In this document: positions 34,284 through 43,578 of the stretch, one piece after another | How the letters are laid out: each line of letters begins with the position of its first letter | Numbering within the stretch: the first letter of the stretch is position 1 | Source of the DNA: Roseibium sp. MMSF_3544 | Lineage (GTDB): Bacteria > Pseudomonadota > Alphaproteobacteria > Rhizobiales > Stappiaceae | Length of the DNA stretch: 64,000 nt | Direction: 5' to 3' | Assembly (NCBI RefSeq): GCF_030732845.1 | Contig: NZ_JASHKA010000007.1 | Coordinates: forward strand, 1 to 64,000 | The notes under the pieces: model-generated | What the model saw: the letters and a program-made list of their open reading frames with translations, nothing else | What the model was told of the DNA's origin: nothing | Databases searched by the model: none | Program-made: the position numbers and the translations under genes

Positions 34284-35330
34284 TCAGTTCAGGTAGCTGC
34301 TGTTGTTGGCGGCGTCGACTTCTCCCTTGAAGAGGGTCAGAAGTTCGGTCGCCTTCGCATCAAGATTTTCAGCCACATGGGTTTCGAACGCCGGTTGGGT
34401 TGCGCTCGCCATTGCCTTGCGTTGGTCGTCGGTGAGAGCGGTCACCTCGATCTTGTCCATGAGGCCGGCAAGACCACGATCGGACGCCTCGATGATGCGG
34501 GAGAGGCCCCGGCTGGCAGCGACGCAGTTTTCCGCCGCGACACGCAGTGTGTTCTGCTCGGCTTCGCTCAATCCTTCGAAGAAGGCGCGATTGACCATGA
34601 AGGTGTAGGGCGAAAACAGGTGGTTGGTGAGTGTCATGTATTTCTGGACTTCCGCGAAGTTCGCGAAGGAGATGATCGGCACAGGGTTCATCTGACCGTC
34701 GATGACACCCGTCTGCAGTCCGGAGTAAACCTCACCCCAGCTGAGCGGATAGGCTTCGGCGCCCAGAGCCTGGACAATTTTCTGGTGCGAGGGCAGGGTC
34801 ATCGTCCGGATGCGGATGCCGTCGAAGTCATCAAGATCGGCAATCGGCCGCTGCGAGTTGGTCACGGCAAAGAAACCGCCCGTGTCTGGGAAGCCGAGCA
34901 CCACGACGTCACCAAGGGCTTCTTCAATGTCTGCTGCAAGCGCTTCACCGAAGGGGCCGTCGAAGACAGCGTAGGTCGAGGCGTTGTTGGCAAACGCAAA
35001 GGGCAGATTGAGAACGTCGATCCGCGGATAGTAGCTGGCGAGCGCGCCGGTCGATGTCAGCGTCGCCTGAATAACGCCATCGCGAACCTGCTGGACGTGT
35101 TCGGCCGCGGAGCCGAGCTGGTTGGAGCCGAAGACCTCAACCGTCACACTGCCGTTGGTGTCCGCGGCAACGATATTGGAAAAGACTGCAGTGCAGGCGT
35201 GAGCCGGGTTTTCAAACGGATCTGTCTTGTTGTCATGGCCGAAACGGATCACGCCGCCTTCTGCCAATGCTGTGGTTACCGTCAGCGCTGCGATAGCGCC
35301 TGCGACGAGCCCTACTTTCAATGTCTTCAT
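34284..35330 (-). CDS. TRAP transporter substrate-binding protein (DctP)
   Basis: A 348-residue periplasmic protein with signal peptide MKTLKVGLVAGAIAALTVTTALA. The central FDGIRIRTMTLPSHQKIVQALGAEAYPLSWGEVYSGLQTGVIDGQ carries the conserved carboxylate-binding Arg and the DctP signature. It is the third gene of the QMP operon, so the binding protein comes last, and it precedes the M81 gene. Confidence 0.92.
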   Translation of the reverse strand: MKTLKVGLVAGAIAALTVTTALAEGGVIRFGHDNKTDPFENPAHACTAVFSNIVAADTNGSVTVEVFGSNQLGSAAEHVQQVRDGVIQATLTSTGALASYYPRIDVLNLPFAFANNASTYAVFDGPFGEALAADIEEALGDVVVLGFPDTGGFFAVTNSQRPIADLDDFDGIRIRTMTLPSHQKIVQALGAEAYPLSWGEVYSGLQTGVIDGQMNPVPIISFANFAEVQKYMTLTNHLFSPYTFMVNRAFFEGLSEAEQNTLRVAAENCVAASRGLSRIIEASDRGLAGLMDKIEVTALTDDQRKAMASATQPAFETHVAENLDAKATELLTLFKGEVDAANNSSYLN

Positions 35331-35357
35331 AAGTACCTCCTCTGTTGAAGACGTGGC

Positions 35358-36644
35358 CTATTGGGCAAATCCGAAGGCGCGCGGCAGCAGCAGCGCCGCG
35401 TCCTCCCAGAATGCAAACAGGAACAGGATGGTGATTTCTGCGATCAGGAACGGCATCAGCTTCACTGCGATCCGTTCGAGCTTTTCGCCTGTGACCGAGG
35501 ACAGGACGAACAGGCAGGCGCCGACGGGCGGCGTCATGAGCGAAATGTTCAAAGCCAGGACGAAGATGATGCCGGCATGGATCGGCTCCAGCCCGATCTG
35601 CTCGGTAAGCGGAACCAGAACAGGGGCCAGGATGATCAGGATCGCGGTAATGTCCATGACCATGCCGACGAGCAACAGGATCCCGATGACAATGGCGATC
35701 ACGGCATAGGGGTTTTCGGAGATCCCGAGAACGGTTCCGGCAAGCATTTGCGGAATGCGTTCAAAACTCATCCACCAGCCGAGGATGCCGGCAAAGGCGA
35801 TGATCACGAAGATGACGCCGGTGATCCGCGCCGTGCGCACGAGCATCGAATAGAAATTGCGAACGGTCAGCGTGCGATAGACGAAAATTCCGATGAAGAG
35901 CGCATAAGCGACCGCGATTGATGCAGCTTCGGTCGGCGTAACGACGCCACCGAGAATGCCGCCCAGGATGATGACGGGCATCAACAATGCGGTGATCGAC
36001 GAGACGAACGTTTTCCAAACTTCGCTCAAGCTCGCACCGCGCGCTGCCTTCGGGAGGTTCTCGCGCTTGCCGCCGATCACGATGACGGCCATGCATACGA
36101 GACAGATGACGAGACCGGGCAGGATACCGGCGGCGAACAGACCGCCGATCGAAACGCCCATGAGTGATCCGTAGACCACCATCAGCCCTGAAGGCGGGAT
36201 TGTCGGACCTATGATTGAACCGGCGGCGGTGACCGCGCAGGCATAGTCGCGGGAGTACCCTTCCTTTTCCATCGCCGGAACGAGCGTTCGGCCAAAGGCG
36301 GCCGCGTCGGCGGTTGCTGAACCGGTCAGCCCGGCAAAGAACACGGAGGCCAGCATGTTGGTGTGCGCGAGCCCGCCCCTGAACCGGCCTACCAGAACCT
36401 GCGCCAGTTTCACCAGCCGGTCGGTAATACCGATGCCGTTCATGATCTCGCCTGCGAGAATGAAGAAAGGCATGGCCAGGAAAGGGAAGATGTTCAGGCC
36501 GTTAAAGATCTTGCTCGGGCCGATGGCGAGGAAATTCGGACCACCTCCCATGTCGATGAGGCCGACAACACCGGCAAGTCCAATGGCAAAGCCGATGGGC
36601 ATACCGAACAGGATCAGAAGAACGAAGGTAACGGCAACAATCAT
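35358..36644 (-). CDS. TRAP transporter large permease (DctM)
   Basis: A 428-residue membrane protein with around 12 hydrophobic segments. AGSIIGPTIPPSGLMVVYG and SLMTPPVGACLFVLS are the two halves of the DctM signature. It overlaps the small-subunit gene by four bases. Confidence 0.93.
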   Translation of the reverse strand: MIVAVTFVLLILFGMPIGFAIGLAGVVGLIDMGGGPNFLAIGPSKIFNGLNIFPFLAMPFFILAGEIMNGIGITDRLVKLAQVLVGRFRGGLAHTNMLASVFFAGLTGSATADAAAFGRTLVPAMEKEGYSRDYACAVTAAGSIIGPTIPPSGLMVVYGSLMGVSIGGLFAAGILPGLVICLVCMAVIVIGGKRENLPKAARGASLSEVWKTFVSSITALLMPVIILGGILGGVVTPTEAASIAVAYALFIGIFVYRTLTVRNFYSMLVRTARITGVIFVIIAFAGILGWWMSFERIPQMLAGTVLGISENPYAVIAIVIGILLLVGMVMDITAILIILAPVLVPLTEQIGLEPIHAGIIFVLALNISLMTPPVGACLFVLSSVTGEKLERIAVKLMPFLIAEITILFLFAFWEDAALLLPRAFGFAQ

Positions 36645-37144
36645 GCGCTTGCCTCCGCTGCCTGGTCGAGCTGCAGGCCCTGATCCCGAACCAGAACAAG
36701 AGCCAGTTGAACGATTGCAAGAAACGCAGAAGTGGGTATCGCCCAGAAGAAGGGCTCCAGCGTTGCGCCGAAGATCATGGCCTGTCGCGTTGCTCCGCTT
36801 TGGGCAAAGCCGATGCCGAACCAGAACACGTAAAAGAACAGTGCGATGGCAAGTAGGTCGATGACTATCAGCACCACTCGGCGGAACCAGGCGGGCAGCG
36901 TCATCAAAAAGGATGTCAGGCCGATGTGTTCGCGGCGGGCAATGCCCGACGAGACCGCCAGCATGGCGGCCCAGATCATCAGATAGCGAGCGAGGGTTTC
37001 CGGCCAGGGCAGCTGCCAGTGAAACCAGTAGCGATCGATGACGCCAATCCAGACATCAATCACCAGTGCCAGCATCAGCAACGCGACAATCGCCTCGATG
37101 GCACGGTTCAGTCTGCGGCTGATTCCTTCTGCCAGAGTTTTCAA
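36641..37144 (-). CDS. TRAP transporter small permease (DctQ)
   Basis: A 167-residue protein with four hydrophobic helices and the DctQ pattern IDRYWFHWQLPWPETLARYLMIWAAMLAVSSGIARREHIGL. First gene of the operon; its promoter faces the divergent RpiR gene. Confidence 0.9.
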   Translation of the reverse strand: MKTLAEGISRRLNRAIEAIVALLMLALVIDVWIGVIDRYWFHWQLPWPETLARYLMIWAAMLAVSSGIARREHIGLTSFLMTLPAWFRRVVLIVIDLLAIALFFYVFWFGIGFAQSGATRQAMIFGATLEPFFWAIPTSAFLAIVQLALVLVRDQGLQLDQAAEASA

Positions 37145-37276
37145 ACTGCCACCCTCCCAAATGAAACTCCGTTAGATAATTTCTTGGAGAAAGCCCAAAA
37201 GTCAAGCCAAATTTGTCATTTAATTACAAAAATGCGTTTTAACACGCTGCGAATGGCGTCAATATTGACCGATTTT

Positions 37277-37291
37277 TGTAACTGAGTTACA
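37277..37291. promoter_or_regulatory. Candidate RpiR operator
   Basis: TGTAAC-TGA-GTTACA, a perfect inverted repeat 18 bases before the RpiR start in the divergent promoter. A related TTTGT/ACAAA pair lies at about 37212-37230. Confidence 0.55.
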
Positions 37292-37309
37292 GAATGGGCA
37301 GGAGGAAAC

Positions 37310-38224
37310 ATGCAGGCAAGGTTGAAAGTTGATGACGGTCTCGGTCACGCGGCCGTTGACGTATTGTCCAATTTGAAAAAGTCCGACGGACAGCTTTCCG
37401 CGCGTGAGCAGAAGGTTGCTAATTTCGTCTCGTCCAACCTGGAGCGTATCAGTTCCATGACGATTGCCGAGGTGGCACAGGCTTGCGATGTAAGCTCGCC
37501 GACGGTGGTTCGCTTCTGCCGCACCATGGGCTGTGACGGTTTCCGGGAGTTCAAGATCCGCCTTGCCCAGAACCTTGCCGTCAGTCTGCAGTATCTCGAC
37601 GTTGGTGACCGGTCCGAACCGGAGACCGGTTCCGGAATTCTCGACCAGGTCATCGGGGCTCTGTCGGCATCACTCAATGTGATGCGGCGTCAACTGGACG
37701 GGGAGGCGTTTGAAGCAGCAAAAAACCACATCGCCGGCGCCAGAACGTTACTCGTCGGCGGCATCGGCGGAGGTTCGTCAATGCTTGCTCAGGAAACGTC
37801 AAACCGTCTGTTTCGCCTGGGCATCCCGGTTGCTGCCGTCTCCGACAGTTATCTATTGCAGATGCGCGCCGCGACCCTTTCGAAGTCCGATGTGATCCTC
37901 CTGATTTCCTCCAGCGGAGAAGCCGACGAAGTGTTGAGCGCGGCAGAAATTGCGGGTGGCTATGGCGCGACAACCCTTGCCATCACCAAGTCGGAGAGTA
38001 CGCTTGCCCGCAGTGTGGAATGCGCGCTTGAGATCGATCTTCCGGAAGACCCGGACATTTATAAACCGACCGCGTCCCGTTACGCCTATCTGGTCATAAT
38101 CGACGCGCTCGCCATGGCAGTGGCGCAGTTGAGGTCTGATGACACAACGGAAAACCTGCGCCGGATAAGAGCATCCCTGACGGCCTATCACGGACGCACC
38201 GGACCGCAGCCGCTCGGCGACTAA
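37310..38224 (+). CDS. MurR/RpiR-family regulator with SIS domain
   Basis: A 304-residue protein: N-terminal HTH (SAREQKVANFVSSNLERISSMTIAEVAQACDVSSPTVVRFCRTMGCDGFREFKIRLAQ) and a C-terminal SIS domain from about 135 (ARTLLVGGIGGGSSMLAQETSNRLFRLG, LLISSSGEADEVLSAAEIA). SIS domains usually bind phosphosugars, yet the regulated genes handle amino-acid-like compounds. GGAGGAAAC precedes the ATG. Confidence 0.9.
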   Translation: MQARLKVDDGLGHAAVDVLSNLKKSDGQLSAREQKVANFVSSNLERISSMTIAEVAQACDVSSPTVVRFCRTMGCDGFREFKIRLAQNLAVSLQYLDVGDRSEPETGSGILDQVIGALSASLNVMRRQLDGEAFEAAKNHIAGARTLLVGGIGGGSSMLAQETSNRLFRLGIPVAAVSDSYLLQMRAATLSKSDVILLISSSGEADEVLSAAEIAGGYGATTLAITKSESTLARSVECALEIDLPEDPDIYKPTASRYAYLVIIDALAMAVAQLRSDDTTENLRRIRASLTAYHGRTGPQPLGD

Positions 38225-38466
38225 ATGGCTCAGGAGTTGATTCCAGTGTCAAGAATAGATCATTGATAAATTTGCATGATTTTCTTATCCGGCTTTTGAT
38301 TTTTTGAGGGCGCCAATGGGTTGCCTTCATGTGAATTCTCAACGGCTTCAACCGTCGTGTCAGCGCTTAAATGGCACATGACCGGCATGCGTGAATGGCG
38401 GCAAATCGCCCCTTGCGCACAGCGTTCCTCCGGCTAAATTGCCGGAACACATCGCAAGGTTTTTTC

Positions 38467-39564
38467 ATGACAATACTCGTTGTCGGAGCCGGTATTTCCG
38501 GCCTTTCCACCGCCTGGGCCCTGACGAAGCGCGGCATTCCGGTCACGCTTTTCGAACAGGGCCCGGTCCCGAATCCGCTCTCGGCTTCCGGCGATCAGCA
38601 CCGGATCATCCGGCGGGCCTATGGCGGGCAGGGCGGCTATCAGCGCCGGATCGGCGACGCCTATGCAGCCTGGGACGAGATGTGGTCAGATCTAGGAAAG
38701 AAACACTTAGTCGATACCGGCTTCATGGTGATGTCCCAAACCGAAGACGACGGCGGCGAAGACTACAGACGTGGCCTTGTTGCGGGCGGATATCCGTTCC
38801 AGGAACTGACGCCGGACGAAACAGGAGAGCGCTTCCCTTACGTTGATCCGGCAACCATCCGCTATGGCCTGTTGAGCGAAGAGGGCGGAGTGCTGCTGTG
38901 CCAGAAGATCGCGGCAGACCTTCGCGACTGGCTGCGCGCCAACGGCGCGAGCGTACGCGAAAAAGCCGAGGTCATTGCCGTCGACCCGTCGGCAGGATCT
39001 GTGACGCTGGCGGATGGCAGCAGCCACAGCGGGGATCATGTCATCGTCACCTCCGGTGCCTGGACGCTCGGGCTGTTTCCGAAACTGGGTGTAAGCCTGA
39101 CGACCTATCGTACGGCCGTTGTCTATCTGTCACCGCCGAAGGATTTGCGCGACGCATGGCAGAGATCACCCGCCATCCTCGATCCGGGCGGGCCGGTCGA
39201 CGGTTACATTCTCCCGCCGGTCGCCGGGACCGGTCTGAAATTCGGAGCAGGTATTCATAAATACAAAGCCGGGCCGAACCAGGACCGTGTGGCGAAAGAC
39301 GGTGAGGGGGAGACTTTACGCAATCATTTCGCGCCACCCTTTGCCAGGATCGAAGAGTATCGTGTCGACGATGTGGTGACCTGCGCCTATACGTTCACGT
39401 CCGACGAGCACTTTTTCGTCAAGACCGAGGACAGGGCCACCGTTGTTTCGGCCTGCTCCGGGCACGGATACAAGTTCGGCGCCGTGGTCGGACAAAAGCT
39501 TGCTGAGGGCATCGTGTCGAAGGATTTGGAGGCCACCCGTTTGTGGCTGGAAGCGCGAGACTGA
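38467..39564 (+). CDS. Sarcosine-oxidase-like FAD amine oxidase
   Basis: A 365-residue DAO-fold oxidase. VVGAGISGLSTAWALTKRG binds FAD at the N-terminus. TCAYTFTSDEHFFV near residue 306 has the cysteine that holds FAD covalently in monomeric sarcosine oxidase and N-methyltryptophan oxidase. SACSGHGYKFGAVVGQ closes the site. It probably oxidises an N-methyl or primary amine. I chose the ATG at 38467 because the FAD strand starts there. Monocistronic. Confidence 0.85.
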   Translation: MTILVVGAGISGLSTAWALTKRGIPVTLFEQGPVPNPLSASGDQHRIIRRAYGGQGGYQRRIGDAYAAWDEMWSDLGKKHLVDTGFMVMSQTEDDGGEDYRRGLVAGGYPFQELTPDETGERFPYVDPATIRYGLLSEEGGVLLCQKIAADLRDWLRANGASVREKAEVIAVDPSAGSVTLADGSSHSGDHVIVTSGAWTLGLFPKLGVSLTTYRTAVVYLSPPKDLRDAWQRSPAILDPGGPVDGYILPPVAGTGLKFGAGIHKYKAGPNQDRVAKDGEGETLRNHFAPPFARIEEYRVDDVVTCAYTFTSDEHFFVKTEDRATVVSACSGHGYKFGAVVGQKLAEGIVSKDLEATRLWLEARD

Positions 39565-39813
39565 TCAAAGTCGGTATCGATGGTCGGCACACCGCAGTTG
39601 TTTTCGAGAACGGCGCTCCGCGCGTTGAAGAAGAGGCAGTCGGGCAGCCTGACAACGGTTCTACGATGGGACTCTGAGACGGAGGCTTTGCCGCTCAACG
39701 AAGCGAGTTCCGAAGTGGCAATCATACCAGCCGGTAGCGGTTCTAAAGTGACCTGGTCTTTTTGATCGTCGCGTAAAGTTCGGACGTGTCGGTTGGCTGA
39801 TGGGGCTCTCACC

Positions 39814-41157
39814 TTAATCCGCCGGCAATTGTGTGCCCTTTGCGGTAAACGCCCTTATTGCTCCGGTGGCAGTGATGTCGACCTTCGCCTCCCGGCGGCA
39901 CCAGACCGCGGCAAACACGTGCTCGATCAGCACGAAGCCCGCCATGGTAAGGGCAATACCCATCAGGCCGCCGAGCCATCCGAAAAGAACGAGTGCTGCC
40001 GCGTAGACCGCATATAGAAACGAGCGATAGATCAGGAAGAAACGTTCCCCGCCGCTGATCATCAACGTGCTGGTCCCGAGACCGAAGAAGGCCATCACGA
40101 CGGTCTGGCTGGCCACGGCCAGCATGAGGAGGGGCGAGACTTCGAACGCCGGATTGAAGATCTTCACCACATAGGGTGATAACGGAACCAGAATGGCTGT
40201 TCCTATCAAAGACAGCACAAACGTGACCACGGCAAATGCGCTCAGGATCTGTTGCGCACCGTGGCGGTCGCCTTCTCGAAGACGCTCTGCCACCATCGGC
40301 ATCGCGTAGGTTTCCATGCTGATCTGAGGAAGATTGAGGAGCATTGCCAGCCGGAACAGGACAAAGAAGAGAGCCACTTCTTCAAGTCCCAGAACGAAGC
40401 CGACAATGACGACTTCAATGTGAAGCGCCACCGCGGTCATGAGACCGTTCAGGCCGAAGTAAACCGACTCACGGTTCCAGGTTGACGCGGTTGGCTCGAC
40501 TTTTCCCGGCTCCGCCGGCTTTTGGTAGCGGTGCCTTGCGTCGCGAACAAAAAAGTGGGCTTGCAAGGCAACGGCAAGTGCCAGGCAAGCTGCAACCAGG
40601 ATCAGCGCGTTTTCACCGTTCAGGGACAGACCAGACAGCACCGCCATCCAGATTGCCGCGGTTGCAAAGGGACGCCAGAAATTTTCGCGCGGGATCAGAG
40701 CCAACTTCAATTGATTGCGCGCTCGAAAGTAACTCTGAAAATACTCGCTCGCCATGAAGACGGACGCGAAAATCAGAACCGCAAGCACAGCCCCGGACTG
40801 CAGCGGACCAAGTCCCGAGGCCACGGCGCTTAATCCCGCAACCCAGGCAATTCCGGCTGCGATCGCCTGCCACTTTACGTTTCGCGCGACCAAGAGTTGA
40901 TTGTTGAGATCTCCCGGCAGATCCTCTCGATGAAGGTGCTTGACGACCAGCGTGGTTTGGCCGCTGGTCAAGACCAGCCCAAGAGCACTGGCAATCGAAA
41001 AAAGCAATGCATAAAGACCATACTCAGCAGCGGGAAGCACCCGTGCGAGTGAAATAATCAGAGCGAAACTGAAAACGGTGCTCAAGCCTCGGCTCACCAG
41101 CGTGAGGAAAAGCCTCCTGACGTCGATGCGGCCTGCTACCCGCTCAAGAAGTGACAT
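39814..41157 (-). CDS. Polysaccharide flippase (Wzx/oligosaccharide exporter-like)
   Basis: A 447-residue membrane protein with about 12 hydrophobic helices. It starts RLFLTLVSRGLSTVFSFALIISLARVLPAAEYGLYAL, the typical start of Wzx-like flippases of the MOP superfamily. The predicted role is to move a lipid-linked sugar across the inner membrane. It diverges from a JmjC-like and a FemAB-like gene, but no glycosyltransferase is present. Confidence 0.85.
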   Translation of the reverse strand: MSLLERVAGRIDVRRLFLTLVSRGLSTVFSFALIISLARVLPAAEYGLYALLFSIASALGLVLTSGQTTLVVKHLHREDLPGDLNNQLLVARNVKWQAIAAGIAWVAGLSAVASGLGPLQSGAVLAVLIFASVFMASEYFQSYFRARNQLKLALIPRENFWRPFATAAIWMAVLSGLSLNGENALILVAACLALAVALQAHFFVRDARHRYQKPAEPGKVEPTASTWNRESVYFGLNGLMTAVALHIEVVIVGFVLGLEEVALFFVLFRLAMLLNLPQISMETYAMPMVAERLREGDRHGAQQILSAFAVVTFVLSLIGTAILVPLSPYVVKIFNPAFEVSPLLMLAVASQTVVMAFFGLGTSTLMISGGERFFLIYRSFLYAVYAAALVLFGWLGGLMGIALTMAGFVLIEHVFAAVWCRREAKVDITATGAIRAFTAKGTQLPAD

Positions 41158-41326
41158 CGGCGCTCCACGTGAACGATGCGAAGGCGGCCAAGCATGTGCT
41201 GTTCTTCATTTAAATACTTCTTTAACCCAAAACGAGAACTTTGCGATTCTCTCTATCGCGCTAGGGGATTCTAAACAAATAAATACTAAGTATCTGTGTG
41301 TAGCAGTGCGTGTAGGAGGTTGGTTT

Positions 41327-42229
41327 TTGTTAACTGATCTGAGGAACATTTCGGAGAAGTGGGGCGAGGGAATTGCGGAAGTTCAGCATGACCTGAGCGA
41401 AAACGCTCTCTTTTCCCTGGAATCTCTGGCGGAACTGATCCGGCAGAACCCGGATTGCGTGAGTGAAGCGGCGACGATGAACAACAGCCGCGAAGATGCC
41501 AGTACCTGGCGAGACGCAGGCATAGCCAATGCTCCGTCGAACGAGCTTATCGACGCGATACAGAACGGAAGTATCTGGGCCAATCTTGGCAAGATAGGTG
41601 AGCGGGACAGCAGGTATCAAACAGTTGTCGATCAGATCATGGATCAGATCGAAAACGAGGTTCCCGGGCTTGCCACGTTCAATCGGCAGATCGGCATTTT
41701 GATTTCTTCACCGAATGCGCGGGTATTCTACCATGCAGATGTGCCTGGCCAGGCGCTCTTGCATATCAGCGGTGAAAAGCGGATCTGGCTGTATCCGGGT
41801 GAGGAGCCTTTCCTGAACCAGCGCGACTTTGAGAAAGTGGTCACGCACAGCACCGCCGAAGAAATCACATACGATCCGTCGTTCGAAAAGGTTGCGACAG
41901 TCTACGACCTGACGCCGGGAGCAGGCCTTTTCTGGCCGCTCAACTGGCCACATCGCGTCGTTAACGGCAATACGGTCAATATCTCCGCTACAGTCGAGTA
42001 CAGCACGAAGACGACACGGCGGCATTTCAATGTGAACTATGCAAACGGAATGCTGAGCCACGTTTTCGGTTACCGGCCGAGGTCTCAGGCCGTCGAGGGC
42101 CCGGGTTTCTGGTCAAAGGTGATGATGAGTTATGCCTTGCGCCGGAGCGGTATCGGGCCACGTTTGGTTCAATCCATGTCCAAAACGGACACGCGTTCGA
42201 ATACGGCGGTTCCCGAGACCACGTCATAG
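41327..42229 (+). CDS. JmjC/cupin-like oxygenase-fold protein
   Basis: A 300-residue protein. FYHADVPGQALLHISGEKRIWLYPG near residue 133 and LFWPLNWPHRVVNGNTVNISATVEY near 205 give the His-x-Asp...His layout of Fe(II)/2-oxoglutarate JmjC-type hydroxylases. I chose the TTG at 41327 because TAGGAGG lies seven bases upstream; longer ATG frames run into the divergent flippase gene. Substrate unknown; the next gene encodes a FemAB-like acyltransferase. Confidence 0.7.
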   Translation: MLTDLRNISEKWGEGIAEVQHDLSENALFSLESLAELIRQNPDCVSEAATMNNSREDASTWRDAGIANAPSNELIDAIQNGSIWANLGKIGERDSRYQTVVDQIMDQIENEVPGLATFNRQIGILISSPNARVFYHADVPGQALLHISGEKRIWLYPGEEPFLNQRDFEKVVTHSTAEEITYDPSFEKVATVYDLTPGAGLFWPLNWPHRVVNGNTVNISATVEYSTKTTRRHFNVNYANGMLSHVFGYRPRSQAVEGPGFWSKVMMSYALRRSGIGPRLVQSMSKTDTRSNTAVPETTS

Positions 42230-42346
42230 AAACACCTGATGAGCGTTGCATGGCTGTCTGTCGTTATTGAGGTAGTAGGGACGACAGAACAGCCTGCTCG
42301 GTCAAGAAAGAGGTGTTGGGTTATTTGATTTCATGAAGAGAGGGTC

Positions 42347-43519
42347 ATGAAACAAAATCGATTTTCAATTGAGTGTTTTTCGTCGATTGACGACCAGTGT
42401 CTTGTAGACGCCTGGAACAGGCTTGCGGAAACCGGAACGGGGACTGCGTTTCAAAGCTATGATTACGTGTCTGCCGTGCACAACGCCTTTTTTGAAAGCG
42501 GGTCGCACAAACCGCATTACGTTGCATTGCGCGACCAGGCCGACAATCGAATTGTTCTCATCATGTCCATGGTCGAGAGAAGGCGGCTGAATCTCCGTAT
42601 TCTGGAAACCCTGGACTACGACGTGATCGACTACGCCAGACCGATCTACTGTCCAGACGTGTTTTCCGAAAGCACCGCGGCAGACCAGGCAACAATCGCA
42701 TTTTTGGAGTATGCCTCCAAGTTCGATGTTCTGAAGTCCAAGAACTGGAGCATCGGCGCCGGTGCGCTGGAAGGTGTACAGCCGCTTCTCGACAAGTCGC
42801 CGCGCACCTGCGAAGTGACTTACAGCGTACCCCTCCTGGCAGAACAATTTGAGAGCTATCGGAAAAGCAACAGCGCGTTCAAACAGTCTCTGAAGAAGAT
42901 GCGTCGAATGAAGAAGGAGTTCGGCGCTGAAATTGACTATTTCACGGAAACGGGCGACATCGATGCGGCCTTCGACAAAATGTTCGAGCATCGCCGCGTC
43001 CGCTTTCAGGCCATCGGGAAGATGGATGGCATGGCCGACCCCCGGCGGCAGAAACTGTTTCGTTCTATCGCTCGTCAAAGATGCCCGAAGAAAGAAGCGT
43101 TGTTTCTGGGTATCCGTATCAATGACGACTGGATCGCGACCAGCTTCGCCTTGATTCAAAACGGCGTCATGAATGCGCAGCTGTCATCTTTTGCCGACGG
43201 TCCTTGGTCGCGCCACTCTCCCGGTGTCGTAACCATGGCGCTGGAAATCGAATGGGCCTATGCAAACGGTTTGAGCACCTACAATCTGGGCCCCGGAAAA
43301 GCCAACTACAAAGGACGCTTCGGGGTCGATGAGTTGCACAGAGTGATTGTGAAAGAACCGATGTCGCCGGTCGGTACCCTTTATCTGGCTGCGCACAGAA
43401 CGAAGCGTGGGCTAAAGGATGCGGTCAAGAAGACCTTGTCGATATTGCCGGATTATAAGTTGCCCAAAACCGGAGACGGTTCCTCTTTTAAGGGCCAGAC
43501 GCAATCATTAGGCATTTGA
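42347..43519 (+). CDS. FemAB/BioF2-like acyltransferase (CelD-like)
   Basis: A 390-residue protein of the GNAT-fold BioF2/CelD group. An N-terminal GNAT half (DAWNRLAETGTGTAFQSYDYVSAVHNAFF) is followed by a C-terminal GNAT half with FKQSLKKMRRMKKEFGAEIDYFTE and STYNLGPGKANYKGRFGVDE. Such proteins occur in polysaccharide clusters and may acylate sugars or lipids. Probably co-regulated with the JmjC-like gene 118 bases upstream. Confidence 0.8.
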   Translation: MKQNRFSIECFSSIDDQCLVDAWNRLAETGTGTAFQSYDYVSAVHNAFFESGSHKPHYVALRDQADNRIVLIMSMVERRRLNLRILETLDYDVIDYARPIYCPDVFSESTAADQATIAFLEYASKFDVLKSKNWSIGAGALEGVQPLLDKSPRTCEVTYSVPLLAEQFESYRKSNSAFKQSLKKMRRMKKEFGAEIDYFTETGDIDAAFDKMFEHRRVRFQAIGKMDGMADPRRQKLFRSIARQRCPKKEALFLGIRINDDWIATSFALIQNGVMNAQLSSFADGPWSRHSPGVVTMALEIEWAYANGLSTYNLGPGKANYKGRFGVDELHRVIVKEPMSPVGTLYLAAHRTKRGLKDAVKKTLSILPDYKLPKTGDGSSFKGQTQSLGI

Positions 43520-43578
43520 ACGGAAGCAATCGAGGCCAGTGCCTTGTCTGTGCCGGAGCCCGAATTGCTTTTGCAGGT

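Noticed and set aside
39387-39812. Minus-strand 141-codon frame overlapping the amine oxidase 3' end
   Set aside because: More than a third is antisense to the oxidase. The rest, and the small plus-strand frame at 39580-39765, show no recognisable domain or ribosome site.
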